A stretch of 64,000 bases of DNA from NCBI GenBank assembly GCA_963808545.1, contig CAWEGB010000006.1, positions 124,001 to 188,000 on the forward strand. Direction: 5' to 3'. Source of the stretch: JACVRW01 sp963808545 (GTDB lineage: Bacteria; Actinomycetota; Thermoleophilia; Solirubrobacterales; Thermoleophilaceae). Shown one piece after another: positions 62,242-64,000 of the stretch. The notes below the pieces were generated by a model. That model was not told the DNA's origin. It saw only the letters and a list, made by a program, of their open reading frames with translations, and made no database searches. Made by a program: the position numbers and the translations under genes. How positions within the stretch are numbered: position 1 is the stretch's first letter; every line of letters begins with the position of its first letter.

Positions 62242-62330
62242 TGCGCGAGAAGCGGTAGCCAGGATTCAGGCCGCTAGTCGGTACTGCTGCATGATCCGGG
62301 CGTCGCTCCTAGGGACATATCGGGCCCCCG
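62242..62330. repeat. Dispersed repeat family 1, copy C
   Basis: Starts TTGCGCGAGAAGCGGTAGCC, then CAGGCCGCTAGTCGGTACTG and CGTCGCTCCTAGGGACATAT. It aligns with copies A and B and ends earlier than they do, at GGGCCC. Confidence 0.75.
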
Positions 62331-62375
62331 CTATTCAACGAAGGCCTTGCAAGTGCGGGGTTTTCGTCTTCTCAG

Positions 62376-62600
62376 TTACTGGTAGACGGTATGGACGGGA
62401 CGAGCAGGGAGCCCGGGAGCGAGCGCACTGGTGCCGGGACCAGGGTTGACGAGCGCCTTTAGTACGCGCGACAGGGTCGACTTGGCTGAGCCTTGCTGAC
62501 CCTGGATGACCAAGACGGCGTAGGGGCCGGAGGGGCGCAGCGCCATCAGGAGCCATGCGACGATGAGCATGAAGTCCTCCTCCGACTCGCTGTCGCCTTG
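62376..62600 (-). pseudogene. Fragment of a P-loop ATPase (primase/helicase-like, mobile-element type)
   Basis: About 50 residues are protein-like: LIVAWLLMALRPSGPYAVLV followed by the P-loop IQGQQGSAKSTLSRVLKALV. GxQGSAKST with an upstream helical WLL-ALRP segment is typical of DUF927/D5-like ATPases on phages and integrative elements. The homology begins without a start and ends right after the P-loop helix, so this is a gene remnant between repeat copy C and the second paralogue. Confidence 0.6.
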
Positions 62601-62770
62601 AGGCAGACGCGAGGGTGCTGGGCCGACGGGCCTGGCTATCGAGTTGGACGACAGGCGGCACTCCGCCGTCGCATGGGAAGCGGCAGCGCAGGCCCGGCCC
62701 TCCCGCTTCGCGCGCAAACCAACACTTCGGTGCTGGCAGGCCAACGCGCATGGTGCGGCGCGGCGGCGTC

Positions 62771-63058
62771 CTACCTCGGTCCCACGTCGGCCTTGAACTC
62801 GCAGCGGTCGATCGAGGCGCGCGTCCCTGGCGTGTCCGCCGGGTCCATCGCGTCGAGTGCGGTCTCCGCTGCCGACATGTCGTCGGCCGTCTCGAAGAGC
62901 TGGATCACGACCGCGGTGCGCTGGTCCGGGTCGTGGAGAATCTGGACGCCCTTGGCCGGGATGTCCACGGGCGGTCCCTGGGTCGCCTCAACCTCGTCCA
63001 AGCGCCCGGCCAGGTGATCCGGATCCACATCCGTGAACCTGACCACGCGTGCGTACAT
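62771..63058 (-). CDS. Small soluble protein, paralogue 2 of an inverted pair
   Basis: 95 residues, MYARVVRFTDVDPDHLAGRL then GVQILHDPDQRTAVVIQLFE and CEFKADVGPR. It is about 85 percent identical to the product of 55097-55381 by eye and lies in the opposite direction 7.4 kb away. Upstream sequence (TGTAGGTTCTGCTCAC) is shared too, so the duplication covered the ribosome site. AAGGAA precedes ATG 63058. Confidence 0.8.
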   Translation of the reverse strand: MYARVVRFTDVDPDHLAGRLDEVEATQGPPVDIPAKGVQILHDPDQRTAVVIQLFETADDMSAAETALDAMDPADTPGTRASIDRCEFKADVGPR

Positions 63059-63254
63059 GGATATTCCTTTCGGTCGCCAGTGAGCAGAACCTACAGGGCG
63101 GCTTCGGTAGTTCGCACAAAGCACCAGCGGTTGCCCAATTGCTGTGTCGGATGGGAAGCGAGAGCGCGACCCAGTCGCTTGCTCTCCGCTAGCAGTTCGG
63201 CATGTGAGCGTTACCAGCGGGTCGCTGCTGACAAGGCCCACGGGGTCGCGCTAC

Positions 63255-63617
63255 CTACGAGCGGGCGTATTCCTCCGCCGAGCGCGCCTCGAACTCGAAG
63301 CCGACGAAGGCCTCCTCGCCTACTACCCATCCGTCATGGCCCGGCTCGATCACGTAAGCGTCGCCCGGCCCGATGTCGGCCTCGGTTCCGTCCTCGTGCG
63401 TGATGTGGAGCCTGCCGGACTGAGCGACACCCACGTGCCGGACCTGGCAGCTGTCTGTGCCCACGACCGGCTTGACGCACTCCGACCACTTCCAGCCCGG
63501 CTCGAACGTCATGCGGGCGGCGGTGGTGCCCCCAACGCGGATCACGTCGACGCGTGTCTTGTCGGGCGTCCGCGTCTCATCCGGCGAGTCGAAATTCAGC
63601 GCCTCTACACCAGCCAT
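63255..63617 (-). CDS. Cupin domain protein
   Basis: 120 residues. A single cupin barrel: TTAARMTFEPGWKWSECVKP, SCQVRHVGVAQSGRLHITHE, GTEADIGPGDAYVIEPGHDG and FVGFEFE. The usual first-motif His residues are mostly replaced, so metal binding is doubtful. ATG 63617 has a strong AGGAGGT. Function unknown. Confidence 0.85.
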   Translation of the reverse strand: MAGVEALNFDSPDETRTPDKTRVDVIRVGGTTAARMTFEPGWKWSECVKPVVGTDSCQVRHVGVAQSGRLHITHEDGTEADIGPGDAYVIEPGHDGWVVGEEAFVGFEFEARSAEEYARS

Positions 63618-63873
63618 CCCGACCTCCTAAGAAAATTGGGGATTGCCCGGTGCGACGAACCTAGCCGCACGGCGCTCCACGAGCAAGGTCGTCCAGGTGC
63701 ATGGAAGGCAGCAGTCCTCTCCGGTCGGACCCGGACTTCCGCTGTCAGGCGAAAGCGCTAGTGCGCCGGGGCAGCTTCGCTGAGCCGCTCTAACCACGGG
63801 AAAGGTGGCATGTCCCAGGTAGGTGCGAGGCCATGCTGAAGGTGGCCGGTCCTTCGCGTCGAATGCGCACAGG

Positions 63874-64000
63874 GTGGAGTCCAGCGACAATGCCGACGAC
63901 GGCGCCGAGATTGATGCGCGCGACCTGAGCGAAATCGTCTGGGTTCCGCAGTGGCTGCGCGGCGCGGGGCAGGCGTCGTGGCTTCTGGTCGGCTTGGGGC
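63874..64000 (+). CDS. Start of an AI-2E-type transporter gene (cut by window end)
   Basis: GTG 63874 opens a frame that stays open to the window end: an acidic N-terminus, then WVPQWLRGAGQASWLLVGLG, which resembles the start of AI-2E family (PerM-like) membrane proteins in actinobacteria. Only 42 codons are visible, so the call rests on this short match. Confidence 0.55.
   Translation, partial: MESSDNADDGAEIDARDLSEIVWVPQWLRGAGQASWLLVGLG

Noticed and set aside
53763..64000. Search for a CRISPR array among the repeats of the accessory region
   Set aside because: The repeats are dispersed over kilobases and not regularly spaced; no cas gene is visible.

Overview
The window is very GC-rich, densely coded bacterial DNA. 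Gene content and style suggest an actinobacterium, most likely of the class Thermoleophilia (Solirubrobacterales-like). This is inferred from the DedA-PAP2 arrangement, an actinobacterial-type initiator tRNA, a Ser-tailed FmdB protein, an R2-like ligand-binding oxidase and DUF4235. No 16S gene is present, so the class is not proven.

Bases 1-53,800 are a core chromosome segment. In order it holds: a partial GMC oxidoreductase; hsp20-lon; a TetR gene; glyS with AraC and VOC genes; an FmdB/LCP/ROK cluster; rsmI; an M23 peptidase; metG-tatD-rsmA-ispE; DedA/PAP2; a PucR-type regulator; tRNA-Gln; glmU-prs; a UbiB-like kinase operon containing a wrecked NDH-2 gene; rplY-pth; an ABC exporter; mfd; a PpiC-type lipoprotein; mazG-eno-divIC; csrA; a DUF2090 aldolase; a YbdK ligase; an inactive-looking rhomboid; a UPF0173 hydrolase; an R2lox gene; csaA; an ECF sigma factor fused to its own zinc finger, membrane segment and Pro-rich tail; tRNA-Leu; a SpoIIE-type phosphatase with a matching Pro-rich ectodomain; a haloalkane dehalogenase divergent from a TPP enzyme; a candidate structured RNA; a Ppx/GppA gene; and tRNA-fMet.

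About twenty core genes have no Shine-Dalgarno sequence. Each has a TANNNT -10 box 6-12 nt before the start codon, so leaderless transcription looks like the default. I used this signal to choose several starts.

Bases 53,800-63,870 are an accessory region of different style. Genes are sparse and have strong AAGGAG-type ribosome sites. There are dispersed ~80-100 bp repeats, REP-like palindromes, a 176-bp MITE-like element with a target duplication, an inverted pair of paralogues, a truncated P-loop ATPase and several frameshifted genes (M64/FG-GAP secreted protein, MBL hydrolase, membrane protein). The window ends in the 5' end of an AI-2E-type transporter gene. A second small island (22.5-24.0 kb) lies between 17-bp direct repeats that copy the 3' end of prs.

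The most interesting system-level signal is a 15-16 bp palindrome shared by the promoters of the TetR gene (4.6 kb) and the R2lox gene (44 kb). It suggests a TetR-R2lox regulon spread over 40 kb.
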